Source: Bipolaris cookei (lineage: Eukaryota > Ascomycota > Dothideomycetes > Pleosporales > Pleosporaceae). Taken from it: a DNA stretch of 64,000 bases. Where the stretch lies: positions 124,001 to 188,000 of the forward strand of contig NRSV01000005.1 in NCBI GenBank assembly GCA_002286855.1, read 5' to 3'. The position numbers were made by a program, and so were the translations under genes. This document shows, one piece after another, positions 1 to 10,250 of the stretch. Numbering within the stretch: position 1 is the stretch's first letter; the number at the start of each line of letters is the position of its first letter. The notes under the pieces are model-generated. The model had not been told where the DNA came from. It saw only the letters and a list, made by a program, of their open reading frames with translations, and searched no databases.

Positions 1-398
1 TGTCTGGCGCCCATTTCGTATCGTCTGTCGCTGCTTTGCCGCCTAGGTAGAATGACATGTTTCCTCTGCTTATCTGCGTGCATTGCAGCATCTCTATCCG
101 CTGTGTCGTCCACTTTCGGCAGCGGAACAGAAAATGCTCCACCGTCTCTGCTGCCTGGCCGCATTCGCATTGGTCTGTTGTTGATGCTTTGATTCGGTAT
201 CGATACGTGTTAAGCTGTGCCATGCCTGTTCTGAGCTGGGCAAGCACGCTGCTCTCTTTCCGTGATAGCCCGTCGTAGAGTTGTCGTGTATGCTTTCCTG
301 GCAGTGCTGCGTCGATTCGTTTAGAATATGCTCCCACGTCTACTGGTATCTTCTTAGCTATGCCTTGCTTACGTGCTATGTTGTGCCTGAGGATACAG
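1..398 (-). pseudogene. 3' end of a LINE reverse-transcriptase protein (truncated relic)
   Basis: Read on the minus strand, an open frame runs from about 398 to the window edge and encodes the post-RNase H tail of a fungal LINE ORF2 protein. It contains the arrangement CECGQ...ETVEHFLFRC, a zinc-knuckle-like C-x-C...H...C motif, followed by RGNMSFYLGG, a tail pattern I recognise from fungal non-LTR elements. The reading frame enters the window from the left, and its upstream part is cut at about 398 by the MITE listed next. The family call is firm; the clade (Tad1-like) is inferred. Confidence 0.7.
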
Positions 399-598
399 TG
401 ATTAGCGATTGCGGCTTCACCCTTACACGCGGCTGCGCAACGATTTTGAACAACCCTGCCTTCTATACATAGCTTAGCGCGAACAGTCAGCTGCAGAGCA
501 ATCAATATGATTGGTGAATTTTCAGTCTTATGATGACGAAACTTTTAGAATGATACCTACAGTAGTGAAGCCGCAATCGCTATAGCCTTGTCACTGTA
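394..598. repeat. MITE-like element inserted in the LINE relic
   Basis: Terminal inverted repeats pair TACAGTGATTAGCGATTGCG near 394 with its complement ending at 598; the core GATTGCGGCTTCAC / GTGAAGCCGCAATC matches perfectly. The right arm has a small insertion. TA flanks both ends, as expected for a TA target. It carries no coding sequence and interrupts the LINE frame. A diverged relative lies near 1444-1660. Confidence 0.6.
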
Positions 599-999
599 GG
601 TGATGTTGTAAACGGCGAGTTGCTGTATTGTGCCGTTGATTCAAGTAGGGTTTGCTCATGCGACAGCGGTCAAGGCTGCATCAACGTAAGTATTGAAGAA
701 TATTATCAAAGTTGCTGACATCGCAATTATCTTGCCACACTATCATTTTCTACAAAATTACTCGAAAGCAAGTGAAAATCCGTAACTCGTACATACATTG
801 CAGCTAGACGGTGGAAAAATCAATACATACATACACACCCTCTAGCGACGAACAGGCTAGTGACTAACAAAGTGCTACGCATCGTTCGTCGACCTTCAGA
901 AGTGACGAGACTCCAGTACAAGGCAAACATGCAAATAGGATCTATAATCGTTAGCAGAGGAATTTTATAGTAAGTCTACGTCGTAAAAAGAGCGTAGAT
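599..999. other. Non-coding remnant, no gene seen
   Basis: AT-rich sequence between the MITE and a membrane-protein fragment. The first 100 bases may be the continuation of the interrupted LINE, but the frame is broken and I could not confirm it. No other structure was seen. Confidence 0.3.
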
Positions 1000-1242
1000 C
1001 TACAAGAATAAGCAAACAGTTATATCAAGACCTACTTTAGATAGTAACTCAGACCTCACTTTGCCATTTAATGCACCTGTGTTGTATGCAATTGTATCCC
1101 AAGTCGCTAGAGCTAAAGCGTTGAGGGCAAAAACGATCAGAAGATAGCCAGCCATATCTAGGTTTTTTCGGAAGCGAAATTGGCGCATGTAGATACGCAT
1201 GGCGATGACGGCGTAGGCTAGGACAAGTAGAATCCATTCCAA
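1000..1242 (-). pseudogene. Fragment of an integral membrane protein
   Basis: An 80-residue frame with two strongly hydrophobic stretches separated by a basic loop (RIYMRQFRFRK). The pattern faintly resembles the start of fungal rhodopsin/PTH11-type seven-helix proteins, but only two helices are present and the frame then ends. It lies in a decayed repeat neighbourhood, so a gene remnant is more likely than a real small protein. Confidence 0.25.
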
Positions 1243-1443
1243 ACCCTTATTTTAGTCAGCTATGTCTCGTAACCACCAAACCTATCAGTAGCCTACCATA
1301 CAATATACCCCGCTAATGATGTATATCATTTTAAGTGTTAAGAGTTATGGGTTATATATGTGCACGAGCGTATGATAAAGGTAAAGGACAGACCCAAGTT
1401 AGAGTAATAGACAAAACAGCGCTATAGGTGATAGTTAACGGAC

Positions 1444-1660
1444 ATACAGTACTTGTAGAACACAAGCACATATTATAGTTGTTAGCTATTACAGTTTCAC
1501 TCTACACGCAGGTACGCAATAGTTTTAAATAGTCTTACCCTCTATATATAGCTTAGCGCTCAATGTCTGCTACATAATACTAAATGTGATTGGCCAGTAT
1601 TCGATCTAATGATGACTGATTTTGTGGAATGCTGCACGAAGAGGTGAAGCCGCAATCTTT
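1444..1660. repeat. Second, diverged copy of the 394-598 MITE
   Basis: Shares the internal block around CTATATATAGCTTAGCGC and the right terminus GTGAAGCCGCAATC with the copy at 394-598, with many substitutions. The left terminus is badly decayed. Confidence 0.45.
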
Positions 1661-2025
1661 AACGACTATATTAGAATCCCAAGGTATGGGCTGCGTAATA
1701 AATATGAGAGGCACTGCACATTTGGAGTTGATAATGACATACCGCGTTCAAGTGCAATGTGAAATAGAAAGAGCAAGGCGTATTTGGGTACTAGAAAATT
1801 GTCACGTTCTGGCAGCATATCGTGAACATAATTACCGAATCTGAATTTGGAAAATGGATTATTAGTAGGAAAGACTAAATTCAAATTTCGAAAGTCAAAA
1901 CCTTGACCAGCTTTTGTTATTCGTCACTTTTAGACTCTGGAAACAAACACGGAATCAGTTTAACCCTCACAGTTCAGCGCATTTAGTGATAAGATTTCCC
2001 GTTTTTCAACATCAGACCCCCGGAT

Positions 2026-2571
2026 ATGGAATTTGGAAATACATGCAACCAATTTTTGATTTTACAGAATCCGTTCCTATTGGGAGAGCATAAATACACC
2101 TTAGATACCCTGACATGTGCAGATTCTCCTCTCCGAACTATGTCGTACCCAGCGATAGTGTCTATAGATGAAGGCGAGGACCGTTACATCACCTGTACTG
2201 TTCCGAGTCATCAAATAATTTCAAAGATCAACCATGATGTAATGAATAGTTCAAGGCTTTATGTTCAGGCTTTAGCAAAAACTCTCTCTAAAAGAATTAA
2301 GGAGCTTGCGTTTTTATTCCGCGAGTATGATATTGATTCATTTTCAATGCAGGGTCGATTTGAATTAAGAATACGCCTTTTATCACCTTTATCGCGGAGA
2401 ACAGTGATAGAGAGAAAGCCAACCTTTTTCTTCAACTTAGATAATGACAGGGACATAGCGTATATTGGTCAATCTTGTTTAACTACAACATTCGAGGAGG
2501 GTGACAGGAATACAGTGTACGTGCGTCAACCCCGTTTGACCACCATAGTTGAGGACAAGGATGAATTCTAA
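2026..2571 (+). CDS. Hypothetical protein, 181 aa
   Basis: Single open frame with a natural-looking composition: a mixed N-terminal part, a predicted helical stretch around residues 75-105 (VQALAKTLSKRIKELAFLF), and an acidic tail with a loose duplication (IGQSCLTTTFEEGD / VRQPRLTTIVEDKD, residues about 148-178). No domain recognised. It is the leftmost intact gene of the presumed cargo and converges on the chromo-like gene to its right. Confidence 0.45.
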   Translation: MEFGNTCNQFLILQNPFLLGEHKYTLDTLTCADSPLRTMSYPAIVSIDEGEDRYITCTVPSHQIISKINHDVMNSSRLYVQALAKTLSKRIKELAFLFREYDIDSFSMQGRFELRIRLLSPLSRRTVIERKPTFFFNLDNDRDIAYIGQSCLTTTFEEGDRNTVYVRQPRLTTIVEDKDEF

Positions 2572-2624
2572 TGTGAAACATTGCCTTCTTCCTTGCCAAT
2601 CTCCAGCTCTTTCTCTCGCCTCCT

Positions 2625-3076
2625 CTATCTTAGCAAGCTGTTGTGAACAAAAATAAGCGTTGTACTTACCTTCGATTGGCACAAACCCAGAAGTCATGTA
2701 GCAAGAGGGCGCAAGTGCTGAGCTCGCTTGGGCTAACCCACGTTATCTTCCACTGCACGATATAGTAAGGCTTCGTTGAGTCATCTGTGGCTTCAATAGC
2801 CTGACACAAACTTAAGACGCGAACTTGGCTGAGAAGGGGTTGACCTTGAAAATCTGTACATAGCTCTTCCAACGTCATCTTGGTAGGCTCCCACTCCGCT
2901 TGATATTCAGGTGTCAACTCGTCCCCTACCTCACGATAACTAAGCAACCGCGAGATAGACCGGCGTTGGAAGGCATGAGGGCTCGATCCGGCAGATACAG
3001 GCTGCATCGTTGATTTTGTTGGTGATTGTAGTCTTTGTTGTGTAACTGGAATGTTGTGTCTTCTTTGCGATAGCAT
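2625..3076 (-). CDS. Chromodomain-like small protein, two exons
   Basis: Exon 1 is 3076-2670, exon 2 is 2637-2625, using donor GTAAGT and acceptor ACAG; the protein is 139 aa. Residues about 60-130 have YIVQWKITWVSPSEL followed by a short helix ending LLLHDFW, which resembles the C-terminal half of a chromo or chromo-shadow fold (aromatic W-K...W-P-x-x-L). An alternative donor (GTTTGT at 2686) would instead join in frame to a longer helical tail down to 2479 and overlap the neighbouring gene. The chromo assignment is a weak resemblance. Confidence 0.4.
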
Positions 3077-3167
3077 TCGAGTAGTATATAAATATAACTA
3101 AGGACAGGTAACAACATAGCTTTGAGCAAATTACATTTAAAAAGTAGATCCTTATCATTCAATTTGC

Positions 3168-3222
3168 CAATTTCCAATCTCCAATGTGCCAATTTCCAAT
3201 TTCCAATTTCCAATTTCCAAAA
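3168..3222. repeat. Short tandem repeat (AATTTCC)n
   Basis: About six imperfect copies of a 7-base unit, upstream of the chromo-like gene. Likely replication slippage. Confidence 0.7.
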
Positions 3223-3286
3223 CACACATTCAGTCTTACATCTCCCTTATCGTGATTCTTGTTGAGTGTTTTTAATTGATCACATC

Positions 3287-4099
3287 TCAGTAAAAACAGA
3301 ACATGATAAGTGCATAGAGAAGAATAGGCAAAATGGGAATTAGGCGATGTTTAGGTGTGTAGAAGGCGGCATTATTCGTAATCGCGGGTAATGTTGACGT
3401 ATTCTGAGGATTTGAGGCATTGCGTGACGTTGATGTGTCAGAGGGAAAGGGCTGCAGTCTACTAGACGTGCTGGGCATAGTATGGCAATGTGAAACGGCT
3501 GAAGCGCTACTTGGTTTGATGTTCATAGATGACTTTGACACATTTTCAGGATTAAGGCTGAAAACCATACCCGCTTCACAATGAGACCTGGGGATTTTCT
3601 GAGCACAGTAAAACCATTTAGGCTCTGTAGTGTTGACCGGATACTCAATAAGAAACTTCCCACTTATGTTTCTCGGATTAAATTGGTTGAAGCCAGTATC
3701 AAAACGCGAGCTGTTCGAACAAGGGCTTTTGAGAGAACTTTGGGTCAGTGTATGATTGAGACTGAGGAAGTTGAACCGTAGTATGGTCCCAATAGAAACC
3801 GTGACTGATTTGGGATTGAAAGACAACCTTCCCGCTGCACCCACAACAATTTCAACTATTTGTTGGCTGGGTGAAGTTGGCCACGAACTCAGTGGATAGT
3901 AAGGATGCGTCCATTGGGAGATGTTTTTGGCAGGTGTCAGGGTTGAAGAATTCCAATTTGCTCCAAGGGTGCTCCAAGATAATGTTGGTGGCGTAGTGAC
4001 GGACGCATCAGGAACTTGTAAGTGATACATCTTGCGTGTTTTGTCGATTGTACGAAACAAACGGTGCAGATGTTTATATATGTGCTGGTCCGTTACCAC
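3287..4099 (-). CDS. Cupredoxin-domain, serine/threonine-rich surface protein
   Basis: Protein of 270 aa. Residues about 64-180 form a plastocyanin-like (cupredoxin) domain: VVGAAGRLSFNPKSV, then NHTLTQS (His ligand), WFYCAQ (Cys) and SHCEAGM (His and Met), so all four type-1 copper ligands appear present. A Ser/Thr-rich linker follows, and the last residues (LIPILPILLYALIMFCFY) are a hydrophobic tail typical of a GPI-anchor signal. Fungal extracellular serine-rich proteins have this layout. The annotated start lacks a clear signal peptide, so a short upstream exon may be missing. Expected at the cell surface; substrate unknown. Confidence 0.75.
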   Translation of the reverse strand: MVTDQHIYKHLHRLFRTIDKTRKMYHLQVPDASVTTPPTLSWSTLGANWNSSTLTPAKNISQWTHPYYPLSSWPTSPSQQIVEIVVGAAGRLSFNPKSVTVSIGTILRFNFLSLNHTLTQSSLKSPCSNSSRFDTGFNQFNPRNISGKFLIEYPVNTTEPKWFYCAQKIPRSHCEAGMVFSLNPENVSKSSMNIKPSSASAVSHCHTMPSTSSRLQPFPSDTSTSRNASNPQNTSTLPAITNNAAFYTPKHRLIPILPILLYALIMFCFY

Positions 4100-4245
4100 T
4101 TATGATTCGACTTTCCATTTCTATTTTTCAATAATTAAATTTTGACATCCGATTACTAGAAAGTATATCTGTTGGAGGGTGAATGTGTATTTAAGCAGTC
4201 AATGACCGGCTATCCTAATCACCACCTCAAAGCCGAGCCACCAAG

Positions 4246-6450
4246 ATGTCGACTACTCAAGCAAATGGCCAAGAAGATACGGATATGGGTGATGGCCCAG
4301 TGCTCTCCCAGAAAGAAATGGAGGCCCAAGATAAAGCCAATCATGAGAAATACGATGAGCGCTATGAACTGTATAGCTATGTGCTACCAAATGGAGACAA
4401 GACGCCCGAATGGCAACAATCTGCCGAAAATGCCATCAAAACTGAGATGAGCAAGGATTTCTCGATCTACGAGAAAGAAGTTGTACTCCTTCTACAATGG
4501 ATAAGAAATAAGAACCAAAGCGGAGATGAAAGTCAGATGAAAGAAAGGGCTTTGCTTTTAGCGAAGAGCTCAGTTATCTACGGCGTAGATATTTCAAAAC
4601 ATTCCACTCACAACGACCCATTGAAATCCTTGGAAGATGAATTGGAGACTCAAGCAACCGAACAAGAGTCATATGAACTTGGCGACCGACCAAGCGGAAT
4701 TTCTGATCAAGCTTGGTCGGACAAGCGACGTAAGATGATCAAAGAACAAGATGAGGAGACGTCCGAAGAAGCGCAGGCTGCAGAAAAAAAGCGAGAAGCG
4801 CACATAAATAAAGGAATAAAGGATGCGGATCCACTTGAGAAATTCAAGAGTATCGATTCTGTGGTTCAAGCTGTTCGTGAAGATATACCACAAAACGTAC
4901 TTCCTCTTCACAAGACCATGTGCGTGCTCATACTTCACTGGTGGGAGAGCGGCCTGACGAAAGAAGACTCAATAAGATTCAATGCCATCAACTCTAGACT
5001 TGATACCATAGAGGATGGACATTCCTACAAGGTAGCACCGACAGAGATTGATTTATGGTTAAATAATCTGCGCACATGTACCACTGAGTGTGAGGAAGCT
5101 CCCAACGAAGATCGACTATCCAGGTTGGTGGGAACTGCAATCACCTTAACGAACAGACTTAGAAAGGCTGGCCTAGATTGGAAGATGGTCATTGGAAAAG
5201 ACACTCATCGTCGTGTTCTTCGCTGCCTACAAGAGTCGTCATCAATAGAAGTTCAGAAACAGCTGGCGCTGTTCGAAGCATCCTATCTTTACGCCCGAAA
5301 GAAGCAGCTCGAATACCTTGATGGATGCATTGATATGGTCTTACCATTTATGCTCACAGAAGATGGAAAGATTCGTGAAGAAACTCTACCGCTATGTATC
5401 GAGCAGATAAAATGCCTCAACACCAAACTCGGGGAGCGCAACATACAGATAGGGCTCCGGAAATCTGATCACAACATTCCTATAAATGACTTGGAGGCTG
5501 CAGTTCGATGTGCCAGAGTTGGTCGTCCCATGGAAGCCATGGAGCATATCGCAAATCTTCATTACAAGATGAACCTTCTTAACATTCCAGGTTTAGAACG
5601 CCTGGAACAAGTTTGCAAGGGCATCAATGTGAATACCCAGGCCGCACAAGACGAAGTGATGGATCTACCCAAAGGTCTGGAGCCATCCCAGTTCGTCGAG
5701 GATGTGCCGCTTCTTAAGCGGTCTAGTCGTACTTATGCTTATGAAGGGGTCGAGATGAATACTGTTGGATGGGGAGATCACAATGGCAGGTTCTTCATCA
5801 ATCAGTACGGACCCCGTAATGCACCCATATGGCGTAAAGAGCGCCATCCAAGCTCAGAGTGGGCGAGAAATTATGGGGATGGAGACCCGCCGGATGATTG
5901 TAAGGTCAGCTCCACTAGCCGGCGCTTTGGTGACACGAGGCATACTATAACTGGTAAAAAAATATATGGTCCGAAACACATCGGAGGTATATATGGAGTA
6001 GCATTCGAACCGACCGATGATTCACTTAGCATTCTTGATCCTGATCGCTATGATCGGGGCAATTATTCAGACGATGGACGAACAGTACCAAAATGTCCAA
6101 GCGTGTATGTGCTCATAGGCTGGGATCTGGATTTAACAGGAAAAGATTTCGAAAAGCGTTGGGAGCCCCGGTCTGCGCTTAGAGAGAGATGGGGTAAGAA
6201 GAATGCGGATATGTCGATTTTCGAAGCGGCTACTATATCTCAGGAACGGTTCCAGCAATGGAGAGACGGTGATCTTGAATCAAGGGATGAAACTCCAGAA
6301 GTCACAGGGCATAATATATCTCATAGTCAGGCTTCCGCCGATCGGCTGATGCGATCAACTGAGGAAGAAGAGAAGTCACAGCTGCGATCCGTTACTCCAG
6401 TAGTTACTGGTAGGAGTTATCATCTGCCAATTGGAAGAAAAAGGCATTAG
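4246..6450 (+). CDS. Large hypothetical protein, 734 aa, intronless
   Basis: Long continuous open frame, highly charged and mostly helical in its first 200 residues (coiled-coil-like stretch around 165-195, ending QAAEKKREAHINKG). A globular middle with many Leu-rich helices follows. Around residues 500-650 is a Trp/Gly/Asp-rich segment (HNGRFFINQYGPRNAPIW; IYGVAFEPTDDS; VLIGWDLDLTGKDF). No family recognised. The length and lack of stops indicate a real gene under selection or recently acquired. It is probable Starship cargo, divergent from the cupredoxin gene. Confidence 0.7.
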   Translation: MSTTQANGQEDTDMGDGPVLSQKEMEAQDKANHEKYDERYELYSYVLPNGDKTPEWQQSAENAIKTEMSKDFSIYEKEVVLLLQWIRNKNQSGDESQMKERALLLAKSSVIYGVDISKHSTHNDPLKSLEDELETQATEQESYELGDRPSGISDQAWSDKRRKMIKEQDEETSEEAQAAEKKREAHINKGIKDADPLEKFKSIDSVVQAVREDIPQNVLPLHKTMCVLILHWWESGLTKEDSIRFNAINSRLDTIEDGHSYKVAPTEIDLWLNNLRTCTTECEEAPNEDRLSRLVGTAITLTNRLRKAGLDWKMVIGKDTHRRVLRCLQESSSIEVQKQLALFEASYLYARKKQLEYLDGCIDMVLPFMLTEDGKIREETLPLCIEQIKCLNTKLGERNIQIGLRKSDHNIPINDLEAAVRCARVGRPMEAMEHIANLHYKMNLLNIPGLERLEQVCKGINVNTQAAQDEVMDLPKGLEPSQFVEDVPLLKRSSRTYAYEGVEMNTVGWGDHNGRFFINQYGPRNAPIWRKERHPSSEWARNYGDGDPPDDCKVSSTSRRFGDTRHTITGKKIYGPKHIGGIYGVAFEPTDDSLSILDPDRYDRGNYSDDGRTVPKCPSVYVLIGWDLDLTGKDFEKRWEPRSALRERWGKKNADMSIFEAATISQERFQQWRDGDLESRDETPEVTGHNISHSQASADRLMRSTEEEEKSQLRSVTPVVTGRSYHLPIGRKRH

Positions 6451-6608
6451 GTTGGTTTATCGTAGGATGTAGAGTTGCAGTTAAGACTGGGAATTGTCAC
6501 GTTTCACGTAGTTATATAGCAATATGAGATATGATAGCTGCGTCTCGAATAAGGTTTGCATTTTTAAGAGTTACACTGTTCATACGTGATTGTGTACTAA
6601 AGCCTCAA

Positions 6609-7005
6609 CTAAACGGGACTTCCATCTATATGAGCCCTGATCGAGGTGACCTCTCTCGCACGTCGCGGCGGCCCCCAAAGGATACTCATCAAGGATTCTG
6701 CCCACTCTGAAATCCTTGTCTTCCAAGTCTCCATCTCCTCCATTCTACGAAGTATCTTTTTTATCTCTTTTCTTAGAATCTTGTTCTTTCTATTAGTTGC
6801 CAGTAAGCTTAGGTGTCTTCGATGGTGCGTAGGAAGCATACTCCTCTAGAACTTGGATAGCATCTTCTAAGGATTGTATGCGGTCTTCAAACTTAACTCG
6901 GTCCTGAAATACCGCAGCCTGATGACTAATGGCAAGTTCAGATTCAGTCGGTGATATCATAGGTAGGAATTCGTCGTGGCAAACTGGGTTCAAAGTTGCA
7001 AGCAT
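6609..7005 (-). CDS. Small coiled-coil protein, two exons
   Basis: Exon 1 is 7005-6842 and exon 2 is 6789-6609, with a 52-nt intron (GTATGC donor, CTAATAG acceptor); 114 aa. Splicing joins FEDRIQSLEDAIQVLEE to KNKILRKEIKKILRRMEEME, a convincing continuous coiled coil at residues about 35-80. Function unknown. It lies just downstream of the pseudokinase gene on the same strand; a CCCCTCGC/GCGAGGGG hairpin at 7017-7033 lies between them. Confidence 0.5.
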
Positions 7006-7136
7006 ATTCAGGACTTCCCCTCGCAGCGAGGGGCGTCTTGGGTACTAAGACCTATCATATACATATATTTCCGCTAACTGATCTTAATTTCGAAATCATA
7101 TTGCATGCAATCAAAAATGAAAAACGGAAAACAAAT

Positions 7137-8398
7137 CTAAGACGCTATTTTTGGTACCCAAGACGTAAAGAGCTCGAGCGTACATAGCTCAATGAATGCT
7201 TGTAGCCACTGGCTATCTTCATTTTTCGAAGAAACAAACTTGTGCTGCACTTGTTAGGGTGATTAAGCTATGTCGGTTGTAGTGACTTACTGGACGAGTA
7301 TACTTGGCGTCTGCACTCCGCTTCTCGTTGAACAATTCATCCAAGAAATCTATCAGATTCTTTGATCCACTCCATTTCTCAGCATTTTGTAGCCCGAAAA
7401 CCTTGTTTCTCTCTCTTTGGCTTTTCACAAAACTAAGGTTCCTTTTTTGGGGTGGAAGACTACGGCCTTCCATACACTCCATGAGAACAAAGCCAAGATC
7501 AACAAGATCGCTACTAGGCCGTGTTTTTGTGTCTTCAACAGTAGATTTACTGAAGTCAGCTGGAAATGTTAGTGTCATAGAGTTGAAAAAGAATATGTAA
7601 CTAACACAAAACAATTCGAAGATCTGGAGTTGTGATTCGTATAGAATGCGGCCCCACAGAGCCATGCACGATATTATGTCGGCTGAGGTAACTCAGGGCG
7701 TTGAAGATCTGTAGTGTTAGATATCAGGTGGATCAAGATCTTTGAAAACTTACTGAGATTGCAATGCACTGAACTTGAAACTCTTCCAGCTTTACGTGTA
7801 CGCTCATGACCTCTATCAAGCTAAATCGGCAGTACTCAAACGTGAGAAGTATCATATTGTCCTCATAGATGGAGGTCACAAGTTTAGTGATATTAGGGTG
7901 CTGCAGTCGCTCGAGAATGTCCTTCTCTACTATTCCATCCTTTCGGAAAACCTTTTTTACCATAACTAATCCTTTATACCTCTTGCTAGATTGTACGGCC
8001 CACTCTACATCGTTTTGCTTGAAATGACCTAGCGTCAAGAGCTCAGAACTGTTACTCCCCTCGCTGACATTTGATTTCAAGGCGGTCTTGTGTTCCGGCT
8101 GCGGTGCTACATGCCCTATCGCAAGACGAGATACGGGTTGATGTGTCACAGGCGGGGAAGCTAAAAGCGGAGAAGGAGGCTGGGGGGATGGTGGAAGTTC
8201 AGATAATGGTAAAGGTGGACCTGCAGAATGTGTCTCCATGAAGTCATCTCGATGCCCGTTCTTTTGAGCAAGAAGTGCAGCCGTGGTCGGAACACGAGGC
8301 CTTGTAGGATCCAGAACTCTCTGTGGCCGCGGAAGTCGCTTGAATGCATCCTCTATAGAGTTCATTGTCGTAACGGTATCGTTCGCCGAGATTGGCAT
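7137..8398 (-). CDS. Protein pseudokinase (kinase fold, catalytic residues lost)
   Basis: Four exons on the minus strand, starting at 8398; exon 1 ends at GTAAGTTTTC near 7755, exon 2 runs about 7707-7602, and the last exon ends at the stop 7137-7139. A proline-rich N-terminal region of about 100 aa precedes a kinase fold: VMVKKVF (beta-3 lysine kept), LQHPNITKLVTSIYED, FEYCRFSLIEVM. Where an active kinase has HRDLKPEN this protein has HGSVGPHS, and DFG is DFS (exon 3 ADFSKS). The proton-accepting Asp and the DFG Gly are therefore missing. The C-lobe continues with DLVDLGFVLMECMEG, and the last exon restores HKFVSS...WLQAFIELC. Likely a signalling scaffold rather than an enzyme. The residue losses are read directly; the role is inferred. 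Confidence 0.65.
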
Positions 8399-8797
8399 GA
8401 TGTGCTACCACCTGAAGACACGAAGTGAATGTTTACAAGCGTCAAATAAACGCCATTCGCTGAAATTAAGGCTAAGTGATGCGCACTTGAATTGGAATTG
8501 AGCATGTTTGAGCGTTCATATTATAAAAATCGTTTTTGTGAATCTGGCTGAATGTTTCCGTTTGTCGAATGTATCAAGTTTCTTAGCTAACCCGAAACGG
8601 CATTTCGTTTTCAGGATGCGATTCCCCGACCCTAATGCAGCCACTAGGACAGCAACTTAGATGCGCATTGACCACTCATTGATGATGCACGTAGGACACC
8701 AAGGCATCTATTTTAGGTCCTTCTCTGCTGCATGGTTTCCAGGATATCTCAAACGTGCCTGCCCACCATATTACTGCCATTCCTTGGATAAATAATC

Positions 8798-9671
8798 ATG
8801 TCACGCAACCTGCCACCCCTTCGTCCACGACGTCCAGCAGATGGTACAACTTCTGAGCCACTGCGATCACCATTCCGTACACCACCACCTGGTGACTTAC
8901 GAAATGTAACCGCCACAGTCGCTTCCCCTACCAGATATGCATCAGAATTATGCACCCCTCTAACCGCGATCAAGGAGGAGGCGACTGAAGAAAGTTCAAT
9001 GTTTGTCCAGCAACCAGAAAATCCGCACAACCTTTCTTTCCAACAACGCCCAAGGCCGGTCCGGGAAGCCAATATGAACAACGGTGTCAACAATGCAACA
9101 ATCTGGCCGTCGGAGATACATAGCCAAAGCAGTACAATGTGGCTTCTTCCACCTCATTCAGACCAATCATCTGCTATAACGTCACTTTTGCGCACAGAGA
9201 TACAAAGCCATAGCATCACGCGCGAGATGCTCCATGCAACAGAGACGCGACGGCTTGAAGCTGTCCAGCGAGGCAATAAATTGCTGCAGGACACTCATGG
9301 CTGGGCCGCTGCATACAACAATCTTACCATGGCTCTTGGAAAATGCTATGAGGAATACGCACGAGTGTTGGGAGAGAATACCGAGATGAAATTGAAGTTG
9401 GAGCAGTCAAGGGTAAGTGTACCATAAAATGATACTTACTTTTGTGCAATACTTATTCTCTGACTAGGAGTCTCAAGCGCATGTGGGCGTTATGAATGAA
9501 AGTCAAATCCAGGCCCTCGGACACGACTCTATCACGCAAGAAGCCAGCCAGAGTTTAGAAGAGGAGCTATATGGGATAGACGTATATGGCTCTGGAGAAG
9601 AGTTTGAGATGAGCGATGCAATGAATGCGCATGAGTCAGAGGAGTCTGATCCGTACTCGCCCGAAGTTTGA
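8798..9671 (+). CDS. Hypothetical protein, 272 aa, two exons
   Basis: Exon 1 is 8798-9412 and exon 2 is 9468-9671, with a 55-nt intron starting GTAAGT and ending ACTAG. The N-terminal 70 residues are Pro/Arg-rich and probably disordered (RPRRPADGTT; FRTPPPGD). Residues about 125-205 form a helical coiled-coil region (MLHATETRRLEAVQRGNKLL; EYARVLGENTEMKLKLEQ), and the tail is strongly acidic. No domain recognised. It is divergent from the pseudokinase gene, with about 400 bp between starts. Confidence 0.55.
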
Positions 9672-10250
9672 GCTAGCCCGTAGAATAATGCAGTCGTGAT
9701 TTACCCATTGAAATTACGCAATCGACCTCAAAGGACAGCACTACTGGATCCGTATTTCCTTTGTGGTGTAGTTTGCGTAAACAATGTGTGCAGTAGCTGC
9801 TTAATGTGCACACTCCCCGCACAAAGAGGGGTATTTAACTAGGTATTCACAGTTCTGGTATACCGATAGTTGATGGCGCTTTGGGTCTCAGACTTTGTCG
9901 TTGCTGTTTATACATTATAAAGAGGGTCACGTGGCGCGCAGTCTTAACTATGGAGCCCTTCTCATCAATGACAGCATAATTACTTAACGTCCGTCCCTAC
10001 GTGGCGGCACGTAGGGATGGGCTTTATATGCTGTTAAGTAATTATTCAAAGCTATTATAACTAGTTTGGCTATATTATCGAGGTACGAGGTTTAAGAAAT
10101 TAATGGGTGACAGGGTAGTTAATGTTGTTTGGTGCATCTCTCAATCAGTTAGGCGCTCGCAATGAACATGGCTTTGGTGTAGTTATGGCATTTGGCAGGC
10201 TACATCTCGCCCTACCCACTGCACTTGATGGCATTGATAAAATTCTACCA
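9672..10250. other. Intergenic stretch between converging genes
   Basis: No supported gene. It holds the 3' flanks of the genes on either side and the foldback element at 9978-10043. Short frames here have no protein-like composition. Confidence 0.4.
9978..10043. repeat. Short foldback element (nested inverted repeats)
   Basis: Outer arms AATTACTTAAC (9978-9988) and GTTAAGTAATT (10033-10043) are perfect complements. Inside them CCCTACGTG (9995-10003) pairs with CACGTAGGG (10008-10016) around a 4-base loop. Could be a tiny MITE or a terminator-like structure between convergent genes. Confidence 0.6.

Noticed and set aside
3168..3222. Heptamer repeat as a telomere-like or centromeric array
   Set aside because: Only about six copies of AATTTCC; a local microsatellite.
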